Assembly (NCBI GenBank): GCA_009843505.1
Contig: VYDI01000009.1
Coordinates: 62,001-126,000 of the forward strand
DNA from: Holophagales bacterium
Lineage (GTDB): Bacteria; Acidobacteriota; Thermoanaerobaculia; Multivoradales; Multivoraceae
Length of the DNA: 64,000 nucleotides
Direction: 5' to 3'
This document shows positions 61,779 through 64,000 of this stretch, in pieces. The notes beneath the pieces are model-generated. The model saw only the letters and a program-made list of their open reading frames with translations. It made no database searches and was not told the origin of the DNA. The position numbers and the translations under genes were made by a program. The number at the start of each line of letters is the position of its first letter. Position 1 is the stretch's first letter.

Positions 61779-64000
61779 CGGAGATCGGTTCCAGGCGAGC
61801 CGGGACGCTCTTGTGCCACGGCGTGCCGGCGATGGGATCGCGGTCGGTGGCGTCGGTCAACTCGTTCGGCGCGACGCCGTCGAGCGTGCGCCGACCGGCT
61901 TCGTCCGGATAGTCGAGGCCGAGACCGTTCGGAAGGGAGATGTGCCCGTCCTGCATGCGGTCGCTGATCGCTGCGAGGACCTGGGTGGCGCCCTGCGAAG
62001 TAACCAGCCGGACCAGGTCGCCGTCCCCGATCTCGAGGGTCGCCGCGTCGTTCGGCGAGAGAGTCAGCGCCTCCTCGAGGGCCTTGCGCCGCCACCCGGG
62101 ATCGCGGTAGATCGTGTTCGCGGTGAAGGAGCGGCGCTCGCCGGCCGAGAGCACGAGGGGGAACGCTTCGCTGGTGATGGCGGGACCATCCTCGGCGGCC
62201 AGCTCGTCGACCGCCTCGAACAGCTCCGGAATCGCGAGCTGGAGCCGGCCGGTCGCTGTCTGGACGCGTTCCCAACTGACCTCCGGCGCGTCGACGGAGA
62301 ACACGAGCCCCTGCGGGCTGTCGATGATGGCGTCGAAGAGAGCGTCGCCCAGTTCATGGTCGTCGCCCTCGATGCCCGCCCGGCGCACCGAATCGGCGAA
62401 GCGGCGGGCGCAGATCTGGGCAGCGCTCCACAGGGCCGCCCCGGACTTCGCGCTCGCGGGCAAGGTCTCGCCCAGGGTCCGGTAGAGGAGGGCGGGCGCC
62501 GGTCCCGCGAGTTCGGGCTGCTCCCGCATCGTCGCCTTGAACGTCTCCGCGAACCTGGCTCGTCCGCTTTCGCGCAGGGCGGCGCGGAGTTTCTCGACGT
62601 GCCCGGCCGAGAAGCCGCCGAGGGCCTCGGTGAGCCGGCAGTGGATCTCCGGCTCCGGCAGTGGTCCCGCCTTGTCCGTTGCCGGTGGCGGCAGCAGCGC
62701 CCGCCGCAGGAAGAAGGCGTTCTCCGGGAACTCGAAGTTGAAGAACACCGCCTCCGCCTTCTCGTACTGCGTGGTCGCCGGCAGCACGTAGTCGGCGAGC
62801 CGGGCTGTCTCCGTCATCGCGACGTCGATCACCACGACGCAGTCGAGCGCTCGTAGCGCAGCGCGCATCTTCCTGCTCTCCGCCAGCGAGTGGACCGGGT
62901 TGGCGCTCTCGACAAGCATCGCCCGAAAGCGCTGTGGGTGATCGGCGAGGATCTCGTCGGCGATCCGGTTGCAGGGCACCAGGCCCGCGATCACCGGGGC
63001 TCCGGTCACCGGCGTCGTGCGCGGGCCCGAGGAGCGTGCTGCGGTGAGCGGGACGATCGAGGTCGGGACGTTGTGGGCCCCCTCCTTGCCGAAGTTCCCG
63101 GTCAGCATCCAGAGCAGGCGCTGGAGATAGCTGACCAGGGTCGAGTTCCGGTTCATCTGGACGCCGAGATCTTCGAAGACCGAGACGCTCGACGCCCTGG
63201 CGATGCGGCGCACGGTTTCGCGCACGAGGTCCTCGGAGACGCCGCACACGGAGCACGCCGCGGGGATGTCGACCTGTTCGAGGCTGGGGCGCACGTCGTC
63301 GAAGCCGTCGGTGTGCCGGGCGATGAACTCGCGGTCCGCGAGCCCCTCCTCCAGCAGGACGCCGAGCATCGCGGCGAGGAGCCAGGCGTCTGTCCCGGGC
63401 TTTACCTGGAGGAAGATGTCGGCCAGGTCCGCGGTCTCGGAGCGCCGGACGTCGATGACGATGAGGCAGCGTTCCGGGTCCTTCGCGAGCTCGCGCAGCG
63501 TGACCCGGGCGCGCGGGATTCCGTGCGACTGCCACGGGTTCTTACCCAGGAAGATGCCGACTTCGCAGCGGTGGAAGTCGCCGCGCGTGTGCGCGCCGAC
63601 CATCTGGCCCGCGACCCACATCTCGCCCGTCTTCTCCTGCGCGAGGGCGTTGGACCGGTACACGGAACCCAGTGTGCGCAGCGTGGAGCGGGCATAGAAG
63701 CCGGGCAGGTGATTTCCCTGGCCGCCGCCACCGTAGTAGAAGATCGACTCGCCGCCGAAACGGTCCCGCACCTCGGCGAGCCGTGTCGTCACCTCGCGGA
63801 CCGCCGTGTCCCAGTCGATTTCTTCGAAGCCGCCGTCCGGGCGCCGCCGCAGCGGCGACAGGACGCGGTCACGGCTGTTCTGGTAGTGGTTCAGACGCCC
63901 GGCCTTCTGGCAGACGTAGCCCTTCGAGACGGGGTTCGCACGGTCTCCGCGCAGGCGCGCGAACTGCCGTCCGTCGTCGCCGCCCAACTGGACCTCGATG
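61765..64000 (-). CDS. Molybdopterin-dependent oxidoreductase (formate-dehydrogenase-like), N-terminus outside the window
   Basis: The 3' part codes for about 745 residues; the reading frame continues off the right edge, so the N-terminal Fe-S motif is missing. The visible start of the fragment reads RLRGDRANPVSKGYVCQKAG, the end of the Fe4S4 domain of the DMSO-reductase superfamily. Further motifs: FYYGGGGQGNH, LGKNPWQSHG, LWMLTGNFGKEGAHN, VESANPVHSLAES, LADYVLPATTQYEKAE and a molybdopterin-binding C-domain (SFTANTIYRDPGWR). It may oxidise formate or a related substrate. The molybdenum ligand (Ser, Cys or Sec) cannot be assigned with certainty; no in-frame UGA is present in the fragment. Confidence 0.85.
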   Translation of the reverse strand, partial: IEVQLGGDDGRQFARLRGDRANPVSKGYVCQKAGRLNHYQNSRDRVLSPLRRRPDGGFEEIDWDTAVREVTTRLAEVRDRFGGESIFYYGGGGQGNHLPGFYARSTLRTLGSVYRSNALAQEKTGEMWVAGQMVGAHTRGDFHRCEVGIFLGKNPWQSHGIPRARVTLRELAKDPERCLIVIDVRRSETADLADIFLQVKPGTDAWLLAAMLGVLLEEGLADREFIARHTDGFDDVRPSLEQVDIPAACSVCGVSEDLVRETVRRIARASSVSVFEDLGVQMNRNSTLVSYLQRLLWMLTGNFGKEGAHNVPTSIVPLTAARSSGPRTTPVTGAPVIAGLVPCNRIADEILADHPQRFRAMLVESANPVHSLAESRKMRAALRALDCVVVIDVAMTETARLADYVLPATTQYEKAEAVFFNFEFPENAFFLRRALLPPPATDKAGPLPEPEIHCRLTEALGGFSAGHVEKLRAALRESGRARFAETFKATMREQPELAGPAPALLYRTLGETLPASAKSGAALWSAAQICARRFADSVRRAGIEGDDHELGDALFDAIIDSPQGLVFSVDAPEVSWERVQTATGRLQLAIPELFEAVDELAAEDGPAITSEAFPLVLSAGERRSFTANTIYRDPGWRRKALEEALTLSPNDAATLEIGDGDLVRLVTSQGATQVLAAISDRMQDGHISLPNGLGLDYPDEAGRRTLDGVAPNELTDATDRDPIAGTPWHKSVPARLEPISDARS

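Noticed and set aside
61765..64000. Selenocysteine in the molybdopterin oxidoreductase
   Set aside because: The presence of selB raised the idea, but no in-frame UGA lies in the visible part, and the active-site region reads through with sense codons.

Overview
The window looks like an ordinary chromosomal segment of a GC-rich, diderm (LPS-bearing) bacterium. Lipid A and Kdo genes (waaA, lpxK, lpxC), two sigma-54 activator-type ATPases, NtrYX, a type II secretion fragment, an ASPIC/UnbV FG-GAP protein and a tig-clpP-clpX-lon-engB-rho block fit Acidobacteriota best. That assignment is inference from gene content; Myxococcota-like or other deltaproteobacterial relatives cannot be excluded. No insertion sequence, phage, integron or CRISPR array was found. 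Gene density is very high and many adjacent genes overlap by four bases (ATGA, GTGA, TTGA).

Layout. 1-3520 (minus): an ECF sigma factor, its zinc-finger anti-sigma factor, a secretin-N-domain-like exported protein, gspF and a truncated gspE form one coupled operon. 3664-5930 (plus): waaA-lpxK. 5950-10995 (minus): an SNF-family Na+ symporter and a giant exported TPR/FG-GAP/UnbV protein. 11054-13741: polA with a decayed proofreading domain. 13823-22155 (minus): an LLM-class oxidoreductase, then an operon read in the order lpxC, DUF4390, ntrY, ntrX, selB. 22447-30310 (plus): smpB-uvrA, a GAF/AAA+ activator, then a likely sigma-54-driven partner-switching cassette (small membrane peptide, RsbW-like kinase, STAS protein, SpoIIE-type phosphatase). 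30307-31701 (minus): a TldD/PmbA protein. 31726-40330 (plus): exported PIMT, minus-strand tRNA-Ala, small membrane proteins, a phosphoesterase, a two-gene M16 peptidase, gcvT-gcvH, a membrane protein, larE and larB. 40294-44939 (minus): a peptide-type ABC importer (lipoprotein and two permeases) and queA. 44966-61118 (plus): a histidine kinase, rplU-rpmA-obgE-nadD-rsfS-thiS-like, tRNA-Lys and tRNA-Leu, tig-clpP-clpX-lon-engB-rho, a DUF362 protein and an O-antigen-ligase-like protein. 61137-64000 (minus): a GGDEF protein and a truncated molybdopterin oxidoreductase.

Most genes are housekeeping. The best candidates for something undescribed are: (1) the 25.8-30.3 kb module, where an activator with a non-canonical GAFTGA loop lies directly upstream of two helically phased inverted repeats and a textbook -24/-12 promoter leading into a partner-switching cassette headed by a 62-residue membrane peptide; (2) a decayed 57-bp tandem duplication at the tig-clpP junction that creates a 17-codon upstream ORF in the same frame as both genes; (3) the sigma/anti-sigma/secretin-domain/GspF/GspE operon, with two 15-bp triplicate repeats; (4) a -24/-12-like element in front of the lpxC-ntrYX-selB operon. 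Two genes appear to need CTG start codons. All assignments come from reading the sequence and from recalled family motifs; no database search was run.
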